Assembly: GCF_026013475.1 (NCBI RefSeq)
Contig: NZ_JAPDPH010000046.1
Location: forward strand, 1 to 39,940
Origin: Micromonospora yasonensis
GTDB taxonomy: Bacteria > Actinomycetota > Actinomycetes > Mycobacteriales > Micromonosporaceae
Length of the DNA: 39,940 nt
Direction of reading: 5' to 3'
Below are positions 7,952-15,591 of the stretch, piece after piece (within the stretch, counting starts at the first letter, position 1; each line of letters begins with the position of its first letter). The position numbers were made by a program, and so were the translations under genes. The notes under the pieces are model-generated. The model was not told the DNA's origin. It saw only the letters and a list, made by a program, of their open reading frames with translations, and ran no database searches.

Positions 7952-9112
7952 ATGACCACGGACGCCGGCGACCTCCGCGAACTGACCGTCGGCACCGGCG
8001 CCGGCGGCGAGCAGCTCGGCACCGACATGGTGCTGAACATCGGCCCGCAGCACCCGTCCACGCACGGCGTGCTCCGGCTGCGGCTGGTGCTCGACGGGGA
8101 ACGGGTGGTGTCCGCCGAGCCGATCATCGGCTACATGCACCGGGGCGCGGAGAAGCTCTTCGAGGTACGCGACTACCGGCAGATCATCGTGCTGGCCAAC
8201 CGGCACGACTGGCTCTCCGCGTTCGCCAACGAGCTGGGCGTGGTGCTCGCCGTCGAACGGCTGATGGGCATGGAGGTGCCCGAGCGCGCGGTCTGGCTAC
8301 GGATGGCGCTCGCCGAGCTGAACCGGGTGCTCAACCACCTGATGTTCCTCGGCTCGTACCCGCTGGAGATCGGCGCGATCACCCCGGTCTTCTACGCGTT
8401 CCGGGAGCGGGAGACCCTGCAAACGGTGATGGAGGAGGTCTCCGGCGGCCGGATCCACTACATGTTCAACCGGGTCGGCGGCCTGAAGGAGGAGGTGCCG
8501 GCGGGCTGGACCGGGCGGGCCCGGGCGGCCATCGGCGAGGTCCGCCGCCGGATGCCCGACCTGGACCAGCTGATCCGGCGCAACGAGATCTTCCTGGCCC
8601 GTACCGTCGGGGTCGGGGTGCTGTCGGCGGCCGACGCCGCCGCGTTCGGCGCGTCCGGGCCGGTCGCCCGCGCCTCCGGGCTGGACCTGGACCTGCGCCG
8701 GGACGAGCCCTACCTGGCGTACGACCAGCTCGACGTGCCCGTGGTCACCAAGACCGCCGGGGACTGCCACGCCCGCTTCGAGGTGCTGCTCGACCAGGTG
8801 TACGCCTCGCTCGACCTCGCCGAGCAGTGCCTGGACCGGGTGGACCGGCTAACCGGGCCGGTGAACACCCGACTGCCCAAGGTGGTCAAGGCGCCCGAGG
8901 GGCACACCTACGCGTGGACCGAGAACCCGCTCGGCATCAACGGCTACTACCTGGTGTCCCGGGGCGAGAAGACCCCGTGGCGGCTCAAGCTGCGCACCGC
9001 CTCGTACGCGAACGTGCAGGCGCTGGCCACGCTGCTCCCGGGCTGCCTGGTGCCGGACCTGATCGCCATTCTCGGCTCGATGTTCTTCGTGGTCGGCGAC
9101 ATCGACAAGTAG
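7952..9112 (+). CDS. Stand-alone NuoD-like NADH-quinone oxidoreductase 49-kDa subunit
   Basis: The 386-residue product is a full-length homologue of complex I subunit NuoD (49 kDa/NDUFS2), which lines the quinone site. Conserved pieces include [15 protein letters not shown] (about residues 29-43), [52 protein letters not shown] and the C-terminal [18 protein letters not shown]. No other nuo gene is in the window, so this is an orphan copy. It may supplement the main complex, act in a reduced complex, or have another role. The start at 7952 (MTTDAGD) is preferred; 7943 (MTGMTTD) is possible. It ends 9 bases from the convergent next gene. A MidA/NDUFAF7-type methyltransferase lies upstream on the same strand; the human counterpart methylates an arginine of NDUFS2 (Arg85), which I place in the GVLRL segment (Arg42 here). 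Confidence 0.88.
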   Translation: MTTDAGDLRELTVGTGAGGEQLGTDMVLNIGPQHPSTHGVLRLRLVLDGERVVSAEPIIGYMHRGAEKLFEVRDYRQIIVLANRHDWLSAFANELGVVLAVERLMGMEVPERAVWLRMALAELNRVLNHLMFLGSYPLEIGAITPVFYAFRERETLQTVMEEVSGGRIHYMFNRVGGLKEEVPAGWTGRARAAIGEVRRRMPDLDQLIRRNEIFLARTVGVGVLSAADAAAFGASGPVARASGLDLDLRRDEPYLAYDQLDVPVVTKTAGDCHARFEVLLDQVYASLDLAEQCLDRVDRLTGPVNTRLPKVVKAPEGHTYAWTENPLGINGYYLVSRGEKTPWRLKLRTASYANVQALATLLPGCLVPDLIAILGSMFFVVGDIDK

Positions 9113-9121
9113 CCCCGCGGA

Positions 9122-10852
9122 TCAGCGCCAGCGGTCGGAGCGGGTGCCGCCGGCCCGGGGCGCGTCGTCGCGCGGCGGGTAGCCGTACCGCTCGTCGGCG
9201 TACCGGACCGGCTCGGGGTCGACCTGGCGCCACTCGGGCTGACCGCTGCGCTGCGTCGACGGCCGCCACTCGTCCGGTACGGGCACCCCGCCGGCCGGCA
9301 GCGCCGGACGGCTCTCCTCCGCCCAGCCGGCCTCGCCAGCGGTGGCGTAGCGCCCACCCTGCCCACGGCGCGGCTCGTCCGCCACCGCGCCGTAGGTGCC
9401 GCCCTGGTCGCGGCGCGGCTCGCGGACCGACGCCCAGCGGTCCTCCACCCGGTACTCGGCGCCACCGCCGTCGGCGTGCACCGCCGCCCGCCGCTCCCCG
9501 ACCCGGATCTCCCGGCCGTGCTCGTCGTCCCGTACCGAGGCCCACCGGTTCCCGGAGCGCAGCTCCGACCAGTAGTCGCCGTCGTCCGGCTCGGCGGCCG
9601 TCCCGGACGACTCCGCCGGGGTCCAGGCTTGGGCGTACGCCGCTTTCCAGCCGTCGCCCTGCCCGGGCCGATCGGGCTCGTCGCGCCCCCTCGACCACGG
9701 GCGGTCGTCGCCCTCGCCGGCCCGGGAACGCTCGTCGGTCGACCCGCCCGACGACCAGGAGCGCTGCTCACCCGGCCCGGCCGACCAGCCGCGGTCGTCG
9801 CCGGAGGTCCCCGCGGCCCGTCCGGCATCCGCCCACGAGTGGTCCCGGGCCGAGGCGCCGGAGGCGTCCGGGGACAGGTCCCCGTCCTGGGGGGCGGCCC
9901 GCCCCCATTCCGTACGCGATCCGCCCTGGCCGCCCCACGACCGGTCGTCCCGGCCGGCGGCCTGCTCGGACCAGCCACGGTCCACTCCCGACCAGTCGCG
10001 GTCGTCGCCGGCCTCCCGGTAACCGGGGCGAGGGCGCTCCTCCGGCTCGGTGCCGCCGTGGCCGCGCTCGTCCGCGGACCACCGGCCGGCGTACCCGCCG
10101 TACCGGCCACTGGCCCCCGGGTCGCCACCGTCCACGATGGTGTGCCGGGTGGTGACGTGCACGGTCTCGGTGCGGTGCACCACGCCGACCTGGCGGGGGC
10201 CGGGCTCCGGCCGGTCGTCGGGTTCCGGCGTACGTGGGACGCCGTAGACACCAGCCGGCGGCCGATCGGCACCGCTTGACCGGGCCGGCCGCTCGGCGCC
10301 GTACCGGGTGCCGGGCTGCGGGCGGCGGGCGGACTCCTCCTCGCCGCGCCGGTCGCCGGACGGCTGGCCCCAGCTCGATCCGCCCTCGGGCTGCTCGCGG
10401 CGGTCGTCGTACGGCTCGGGTGCGGACACCCGGGCGCGGGCGCCGACCGGTTCCTCGGGGGGCGGGGCGGCGAGGCCCGCGGCGGCGGCCGCCGCGGCGT
10501 CGAGGCGGCGGCGCAGCGCAGTGACCGACTCCTGGGTCCGCTGGACCTGGTCGAGCGCCTGGTTGCCGCGCTGCGCGGCGGCCGCGATCTCGCCGCGCAG
10601 CTCCCGGCTCAGCTGTGCGAGTTCGTCCCGTAGTTCGTCCGCGCCGGCCGTCCCACCGCCGTCCGAGCGCAACGCGACGCTCAGGCCGATCAACACCACA
10701 GCGAGGATCGCCAGCACCGCGCCGAAGCGCAGCGCACCGCCGTCGGCGACGAGGAGGATCAGGGCGGCCAGCGGCGCGAGCGCCACGCCGATCCAGAACA
10801 GGACGGTCAGCAGTGGGGTGCGCTTCTCGGCGGGGGCGACCGGGGCGGGCAT
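9122..10852 (-). CDS. Membrane-anchored, Trp/Arg/Asp-rich disordered protein
   Basis: A 576-residue protein of unknown function. Residues about 12-60 form two membrane helices (LLTVLFWIGVALAPLAALIL and FGAVLAILAVVLIGLSVAL), followed by a probable coiled coil (ADELRDELAQLSRELRGEI to ALRRRLDAAAA). The remaining 430 residues are hydrophilic low-complexity sequence rich in D, R, G, S, E and W, with repeated units such as DRGWS, DDRSW, RWASVR and WADAG. One more ordered-looking segment, VVHRTETVHVTTRHTIVDGG, sits near residue 220. The start ATG 10852 is chosen because the membrane segment begins just after it; upstream codons look non-coding. It may be an envelope or scaffold protein; no family recognised. 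Confidence 0.72.
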   Translation of the reverse strand: MPAPVAPAEKRTPLLTVLFWIGVALAPLAALILLVADGGALRFGAVLAILAVVLIGLSVALRSDGGGTAGADELRDELAQLSRELRGEIAAAAQRGNQALDQVQRTQESVTALRRRLDAAAAAAAGLAAPPPEEPVGARARVSAPEPYDDRREQPEGGSSWGQPSGDRRGEEESARRPQPGTRYGAERPARSSGADRPPAGVYGVPRTPEPDDRPEPGPRQVGVVHRTETVHVTTRHTIVDGGDPGASGRYGGYAGRWSADERGHGGTEPEERPRPGYREAGDDRDWSGVDRGWSEQAAGRDDRSWGGQGGSRTEWGRAAPQDGDLSPDASGASARDHSWADAGRAAGTSGDDRGWSAGPGEQRSWSSGGSTDERSRAGEGDDRPWSRGRDEPDRPGQGDGWKAAYAQAWTPAESSGTAAEPDDGDYWSELRSGNRWASVRDDEHGREIRVGERRAAVHADGGGAEYRVEDRWASVREPRRDQGGTYGAVADEPRRGQGGRYATAGEAGWAEESRPALPAGGVPVPDEWRPSTQRSGQPEWRQVDPEPVRYADERYGYPPRDDAPRAGGTRSDRWR

Positions 10853-10955
10853 GGCGGGCAGACTACCGAGAGATGCCCGGCGAGGGAACGGGCCGGGGGC
10901 ATCGATGGCTGCCGGCGGCACCGTGGGTTTCCAGGTCGCGGGCCGTGGGGCCCGG

Positions 10956-11009
10956 CGACTGTTCCGGTCCGCGGCGCGGCGTCAGACGTGCCGCGGACCG
11001 GAACAGTCG
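10956..11009. terminator. Strong hairpin after the osmoprotectant binding-protein gene
   Basis: Arms 10956-10975 and 10990-11009 are a perfect 20-bp inverted repeat with a 14-base loop. It begins 7 bases past the binding-protein stop on the minus strand, so it most likely ends the importer operon. No U-tract follows. Confidence 0.85.
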
Positions 11010-11016
11010 TGGGTGG

Positions 11017-12021
11017 TCAGCTGGCGGCGAGCGCCGCGTCGGAGGAGAAGACCAGGCCGACGCTGGCCGCACCGGTCTTCAGCGCGTTCTTGGTCTGCGG
11101 GCCGCCCGCGTCCAGCGAGCTGAACGAGCCGGCCTTGAAGTCGTAGACCTGGACGAGACCGGCCTGGCACTTCGGCCGCTGCGGGCACTCCGGCGGGCCG
11201 GCCAGCACGGTGGCCTGGCCGGAGCACTTGCTGGCCAGGTCGGAGAGCGTGGCGACCTGGTACTTGTCGGCGAACGCCTTGGTGACCGCGAAGGCGTTCT
11301 GGTCCTGCGCCTGGGCCGGCTGGCCGAAGGTGATGCCGGCCTTGTCGCCCGCGGCCTTGAGCGCCGCGACCGTCTTGTCCAGGTCCGGCGAGGAGACCGG
11401 CTGGGCGTCCTTGCCGTTGGCCTTGGTGTTGAGGAACTCGGCCATGGTGGCCGCGTACTCCGGCACGACCTGGATCTGGCCCTTCTCCAGGGCCGGCTCG
11501 TAGAGCTCGCGGTTGCCGATGGTCTGCACCTTGACCTGGTAGCCGGCCGCGGTAAGCGAGATCTTGTAGAGCTCCGCGATGAGCTGGCTCTCGCTGAAGT
11601 TGCCGGCGCCCACGGTGATCTGGCCGCCCGGCCTCTTCTCCACGCCCTCGGTGACGCCGTTCGCGTCGGCGAACTCCTTCGCCGCGACCTGCGGCGTCTT
11701 CCGGTCGACGTCGACCGAGCGGTTCAGCTCGATCAGCTTCGGGGTGTCCAGCTTCGCGGAGACTTTGTCCAGCGCGGCGACGAGCTGCGGCGTGGCCGCC
11801 TTGGCGTTGATCGCCGGAATGACGTTGTCGGTGTTCTGGAGCTTCTTGTCGTCGGTCAGGACGACCAGCTTGTCACCGGCCACCGGGGCGCAGCCGGCGC
11901 CCGAGGCGCCCTGCTGCGGGGCGTCGGTGCCGGACGAGCCGGCGTCACCGCAGCCGGTGAGGAGCCCCGCTGCGGCGAGGGCGCCGAGCGCCCCGACGGC
12001 CAGGCGTGAACGTGCAAGCAT
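11017..12021 (-). CDS. Osmoprotectant ABC importer binding lipoprotein, circularly permuted
   Basis: A 334-residue exported lipoprotein with lipobox LLTGC (Cys24). It belongs to the OpuBC/OpuCC/ProX group that binds quaternary amines such as glycine betaine or choline. The order of segments is unusual. Residues about 50-122 (LVVLTDDKKLQNTDNVIP to VAAKEFADANG) match the part that normally ends the family. Residues about 135-334 (ITVGAGNFSESQLIAELY, ALEKGQIQVVPEYAATMAEF, and ending FSSDAALAAS) match the normal N-terminal and middle parts. The chain looks cut between the usual fsTDgai and LvvLeDD segments and rejoined by a short linker near TEGVEKRPGGQ. Both lobes seem complete. It is the last gene of an operon with two permeases upstream. 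ATG 12021 is set by the signal sequence. Confidence 0.88.
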   Translation of the reverse strand: MLARSRLAVGALGALAAAGLLTGCGDAGSSGTDAPQQGASGAGCAPVAGDKLVVLTDDKKLQNTDNVIPAINAKAATPQLVAALDKVSAKLDTPKLIELNRSVDVDRKTPQVAAKEFADANGVTEGVEKRPGGQITVGAGNFSESQLIAELYKISLTAAGYQVKVQTIGNRELYEPALEKGQIQVVPEYAATMAEFLNTKANGKDAQPVSSPDLDKTVAALKAAGDKAGITFGQPAQAQDQNAFAVTKAFADKYQVATLSDLASKCSGQATVLAGPPECPQRPKCQAGLVQVYDFKAGSFSSLDAGGPQTKNALKTGAASVGLVFSSDAALAAS

Positions 12022-12153
12022 CAGGTGCCCGCCTTCCGTGTCCCGGCGCGACCCATGTCGGGCCGGCCGCGTGTCCGACGGGCGATCCGGTCGGCCGCCC
12101 GCGAGTTCCAGCCAATATCCTCCAGGCCGGACCGACAAACTCCGAGCGGCTTT

Positions 12154-12173
12154 CGTCACCGGATCGTCACCGG
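12154..12173. repeat. Tandem 9-bp repeat upstream of the binding-protein gene
   Basis: CGTCACCGG occurs at 12154-12162 and again at 12165-12173 (period 11, one helical turn). It lies in the 168-base gap between a permease and the binding-protein gene, so same-face binding by a regulator is possible. No clear promoter was found in the gap. Confidence 0.4.
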
Positions 12174-12189
12174 GCGCCGATCCGGCGGG

Positions 12190-12912
12190 TCAGCCGCCCG
12201 CCACGGCGTCCGCCGCGCGGCGGTTCGCCACCCGCCGTGCACGCCGCAGCGGACGTGGCGTCACCGCCCGCTCCACCAGCGCCAACGCCGCCTCGACCAG
12301 CAGCGCCAGCCCGGCCACCAGCACCCCGCCGGCGATGATCTGGCCGCCCCCGGCCGCGATGTCCAGCCCGAAGCCGGCCCGGATGATCTGCCCGAGCCCG
12401 CCGCCGTTGACGAACGACGCGAGCGCCGCGGTGGCCACCACCTGCACCGCGGCGGTCCGGAAGCCGGCCGCCAGGTACGGCACCGCGAGCGGCAGCTCCA
12501 CCCGGCGCAGCAACTGCCCGCCGGAGAGCCCCATGCCGCGCGCCGCGTCCCGGGCCTCCGGGTCGGCCTGCCGCACCCCGGTGTACGCGTTGGCCAGCAA
12601 CGGCGGCACCGCGAACACCGCGAGGGCGACCACCACCGCCAGCCGGCCGAAGCCGATGAAGGTCAGCGGCAGGATGGTGAGCAGCGCCAACGTCGGGATG
12701 GCGAGGGTCACATTCGAAATGAGCAGGACCCCGCCGCCGCCCCGGCCGGTGTGCCCGAGCCAGAGCCCGATCGGCCAAGCGACCAGGCAGCCGAGCAGCA
12801 CCGCCAGCGCGGAGATGGTCAGGTGCTCGCCGAGCCGGTCCAGGACGCCGCCCGGATTGGTCCAGTTCAGCGGGTCGTTCAACCAGATCACGGCGTCCCG
12901 GAAATGGTTCAC
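12190..12912 (-). CDS. Osmoprotectant ABC importer permease (OpuCD/ProW-like)
   Basis: A 240-residue inner-membrane permease with about six helices and the binding-protein-dependent transport domain. The EAA loop is seen as EARDAARGMGLSGGQLLRRVELP, followed by LPLAVPYLAAGFRTAAVQV, and the family-typical ASFVNGGGLGQIIRAGF. It pairs with the next permease upstream to form the pore, and is driven by the divergently encoded ATPase. The C-terminal 30 residues are Arg/Ala-rich. Fifty-two bases separate it from the upstream permease gene, so they are likely one transcript. Confidence 0.9.
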   Translation of the reverse strand: MNHFRDAVIWLNDPLNWTNPGGVLDRLGEHLTISALAVLLGCLVAWPIGLWLGHTGRGGGGVLLISNVTLAIPTLALLTILPLTFIGFGRLAVVVALAVFAVPPLLANAYTGVRQADPEARDAARGMGLSGGQLLRRVELPLAVPYLAAGFRTAAVQVVATAALASFVNGGGLGQIIRAGFGLDIAAGGGQIIAGGVLVAGLALLVEAALALVERAVTPRPLRRARRVANRRAADAVAGG

Positions 12913-12964
12913 CCTGCCGCCCTTCCGTCCACCACGGCGCTGCGTCGCGCTGCCCTCCGCACGC

Positions 12965-13651
12965 TCACGAGGCGCGCCCGCGCAGCCACGGCGTCAGCAA
13001 CCGGCCCATCCCGGCCAGCACCAGGTCCAGCACCAGGGCCAGCAGCACGCAGAGCACCGTGCCGGTCATGATCTCGGCCTTGTAGAAATTGTTCTGGAAG
13101 CCGGCGAAGATGAGCTGGCCCAGGCCGCCCCGGCCGACCACCACGCCGACGGTGACCAGGGCCACCGTGGAGACCGTGGCCAGCCGCAGGCCGGTGAGGA
13201 TGCCCGGCAGGGCCAGCGGCAGCTCGATCCGGAACAGCCGGCGCCAGCGGCCGTACCCCATCCCCTCGGCGGCCTCCAGGACCTCGGGCGGCACCTGGTT
13301 CAGCCCGGCGAGCGCGTTGCGGACGATCACCAGCAGCGCGTACAGCACCACGACGGTGAGCACGGTCACCGCCCCGATCCCCAGGGTGGGCCCGAGGAAC
13401 GCGAACAGCGCCAGCGACGGGATCGTGTACAGCACTCCGGACACCGCCAGGACCGGCCCGGCCAGCGACCGGAACCAGTACGCGGCCACCGCGAGCGGCA
13501 GCGCCACCACCGCCGCGATCAGCACGGCCCGGGCGGTCAGCCAGGTGTGGTCACGCAGCGCGGCGAGGATCGTGTCAGAGTTGTCCCGCACGTACTGCCA
13601 GGAGAACCACGGGTTACCGGGCGCGGCCAGGTAGCTCAGGCGGAGGGACAC
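12965..13651 (-). CDS. Osmoprotectant ABC importer permease (OpuCB-like)
   Basis: A 228-residue permease with six hydrophobic segments and the EAA loop EVLEAAEGMGYGRWRRLFRIE, then LPLALPGILTGLRLATVS and the conserved GRGGLGQLIFAGF. It is the first gene of the minus-strand permease-permease-binding protein operon. The chosen GTG at 13651 lies only two bases from the GTG of the ATPase gene on the other strand, and no good Shine-Dalgarno precedes it. Either translation starts without one, or the true start is further in. Confidence 0.88.
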   Translation of the reverse strand: MSLRLSYLAAPGNPWFSWQYVRDNSDTILAALRDHTWLTARAVLIAAVVALPLAVAAYWFRSLAGPVLAVSGVLYTIPSLALFAFLGPTLGIGAVTVLTVVVLYALLVIVRNALAGLNQVPPEVLEAAEGMGYGRWRRLFRIELPLALPGILTGLRLATVSTVALVTVGVVVGRGGLGQLIFAGFQNNFYKAEIMTGTVLCVLLALVLDLVLAGMGRLLTPWLRGRAS

Positions 13652-13653
13652 AC

Positions 13654-14646
13654 GTGGACGTTACCCCGGCATCGGCCGCCGGACACGGCGCCGCCTCGAT
13701 CACCCTCGACGGCGTCGGCAAGCGCTACCCGGACGGGACGGAGGCGGTACGCGGGCTGAGCCTCGAGGTCAAGGCCGGTGAACTGGTGGTGCTGATCGGC
13801 CCGTCCGGCTGCGGCAAGTCCACCGTGCTCCGCATGATCAACCGGCTGATCGAGCCGACCCACGGCCGGATCCTGCTCGGCGACGAGGACGTCACCCGGG
13901 TCGACCCGGTCACGTTGCGCCGCCGGATCGGGTACGTCATCCAGAACGTCGGTCTCTTCCCGCACCAGACGGTCGCCGCCAACGTGGCCACCGTGCCCGG
14001 ACTGCTCCGTTGGCCCCGGGAGCAGACCCGGCAGCGGGTGAACGAGTTGCTGGACCTGGTCGGCCTCGACCCGGCGCAGTTCGGTCGCCGCTACCCGCAC
14101 GAACTCTCCGGCGGCCAGCGGCAGCGGGTCGGGGTGGCCCGGGCGCTCGCCGCCGACCCGGTGGTGCTGCTGATGGACGAGCCGTTCTCCGCCGTCGACC
14201 CGATCGTCCGGACCCGGCTCCAGGAGGAGTTCCTGCGCCTGCAGGCCGAGGTCCGCAAGACCATCGTGCTGGTCACCCACGACCTCGACGAGGCGGTCCG
14301 GCTGGGCGACCGGATCGCCGTGCTGTCCGAGGGCGGCCAACTGGAGCAGTACGACAGCCCGGCCGCCGTGCTCGGGTCGCCCGCCTCGCCGTTCGTCCGC
14401 GAGTTCGTCGGCGCCGACCGGGGCATCCGCCGGCTGGCGGTCACCCCGGTGACCCGGGACGTCCTCGACCCGCTCCCCGCCGACGGGGTGGCCGACCTGC
14501 CTGCGGTCCCGCTGGGCGGCTCGGCGTACGACGCCCTGGGCGCGCTGCTCACCTCGGCCAACGAGCACGCCGTGGTCACCGAGGAGGGGCGTCCGGTCGG
14601 CGTGCTCAGCCGGGCCCGGGTACTCGCGCTCGGCGTCGTCGACTGA
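13654..14646 (+). CDS. Osmoprotectant ABC importer ATPase (OpuCA/ProV-like)
   Basis: A 330-residue ATPase. Motifs: Walker A GPSGCGKST, Q-loop YVIQNVGLFPHQTVAANV, signature ELSGGQRQRVGVARAL, Walker B VVLLMDEPFSAVD and H-loop VLVTHDLDEAV. The C-terminal about 70 residues resemble a single degraded CBS-like module (AYDALGALLTSANEHAVV, RPVGVLSRARVLAL), the region that senses ionic strength in the OpuA type. It is transcribed away from the permease genes. A good GGAGG at 13642-13646, 7 bases before GTG 13654, lies inside the opposing permease coding region. Its stop is 6 bases from the convergent next gene. Confidence 0.93.
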   Translation: MDVTPASAAGHGAASITLDGVGKRYPDGTEAVRGLSLEVKAGELVVLIGPSGCGKSTVLRMINRLIEPTHGRILLGDEDVTRVDPVTLRRRIGYVIQNVGLFPHQTVAANVATVPGLLRWPREQTRQRVNELLDLVGLDPAQFGRRYPHELSGGQRQRVGVARALAADPVVLLMDEPFSAVDPIVRTRLQEEFLRLQAEVRKTIVLVTHDLDEAVRLGDRIAVLSEGGQLEQYDSPAAVLGSPASPFVREFVGADRGIRRLAVTPVTRDVLDPLPADGVADLPAVPLGGSAYDALGALLTSANEHAVVTEEGRPVGVLSRARVLALGVVD

Positions 14647-14652
14647 TTCGGC

Positions 14653-15150
14653 TCAGGCCCGGCCACCGAGGCTGGCCAGGCCGATGATCCAGCCGGCGAA
14701 GAAGCCGTAGGTCACCCCGGTGCCGGTGGCCTGGAAGGCGGCGAGCAGCGAGCCGCCCGGCCCGAGGAGCGCGGCGAGCAGCGCGGCGAACCCGCCCGCC
14801 AGGGCGTACGCGGCCCAGCCGGAGAAGAACTGGCTGGCCGAGGCCTGCACCCGGGCCACCTGGGCGGCGGGCAGCAGGTAGAGCAGCGCGGCGGCCAGGA
14901 GCAGCAGCAGGATGGCCCGCAGGTCGGTGGCGAGCACCCCCTGCGACGGGTCGTCCGCGTGCAGCCGCCAGGCCGGCCAGGCGAGCAGCCGCAGGAACCA
15001 ACCGCCGGCCCCGTCCGGGTCGGTGTCCTGCACCCAGCCCACGTACAGCGGGCTGCCGCCGACGCCGACGAGCAGGAGCGCGGCCAGGGTGCCGGTGCCG
15101 GCCGCGGTGCCGTACCGGCCGAGGGTGCGGGGGCGGTTGGTGAGGGCCAT
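14653..15150 (-). CDS. Small membrane protein, unknown
   Basis: A 165-residue protein with about four hydrophobic helices (TLAALLLVGVGGSPLYVGW; AILLLLLAAALLYLLPAAQV; YALAGGFAALLAALLG; GTGVTYGFFAGWIIGLASL). The start is set at ATG 15150 (MALTNRP), since upstream residues are only Arg/Pro-rich. No family recognised. It is convergent with the importer ATPase and follows the small gene at 15231-15533 in the same direction. Confidence 0.65.
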   Translation of the reverse strand: MALTNRPRTLGRYGTAAGTGTLAALLLVGVGGSPLYVGWVQDTDPDGAGGWFLRLLAWPAWRLHADDPSQGVLATDLRAILLLLLAAALLYLLPAAQVARVQASASQFFSGWAAYALAGGFAALLAALLGPGGSLLAAFQATGTGVTYGFFAGWIIGLASLGGRA

Positions 15151-15230
15151 GGGGCGGTCAGTTCCCGGCCCGCCGCGCCGGGCAAACCTGCGCGGACGCG
15201 CGACCGCGGGCCGGCGGGCGGCCATCGGTG

Positions 15231-15533
15231 TCAGTGCTTCATCAGGTAGTCGATGAAGGCGGCCCGCAGCAACGGCGCGGACTCCTGGTAGCCGTGCCCG
15301 GTCAGCTCGCGCCAGAGCGCGTTCGCCTCGTCGATGGTCGGCCCCACCGAGTTGGGGGCGCCGTCCAGCGCCGCCGCCTCGTCCGCGTTCGGCAGGTGCC
15401 GCAGCACCGACCAGAAGAACCCGACGTCGCGGCGCTCCCGGGCCAGGTGGAAGGCCTGCTCGCGCAACTCCTCCGTGGAGAGCTTGTCAAGCTCGTCGAA
15501 GGTACGGCCGCCGGGGGCAGGAGTTTCGGTCAT
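15231..15533 (-). CDS. Small conserved-looking acidic protein, unknown
   Basis: A 100-residue cytoplasmic-type protein with no signal peptide or membrane segment. It is mostly helical by composition (FDELDKLSTEELREQAFHLA, FFWSVLRHLP, ANALWREL, PLLRAAFIDYLMKH). The balanced, non-repetitive composition and complete small-domain look support a real gene. I do not recognise the family. It lies 58 bases downstream of the orphan permease-like gene. Confidence 0.7.
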   Translation of the reverse strand: MTETPAPGGRTFDELDKLSTEELREQAFHLARERRDVGFFWSVLRHLPNADEAAALDGAPNSVGPTIDEANALWRELTGHGYQESAPLLRAAFIDYLMKH

Positions 15534-15591
15534 GCCGCCGAGCCTAACCGGCGAGATCAGCTCCGGCCCGCCGGACGCGACCCGTCGGGAG

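Noticed and set aside
7861..10155. A long plus-strand frame over the nuoD-like gene and its neighbour
   Set aside because: The product is Arg/Pro-rich low complexity, and both strands already hold recognised or better-supported genes.
12022..12189. A separate promoter for the binding-protein gene (TTGTCG with TATTGG)
   Set aside because: Spacing is only 15 bases and the -10 is poor.
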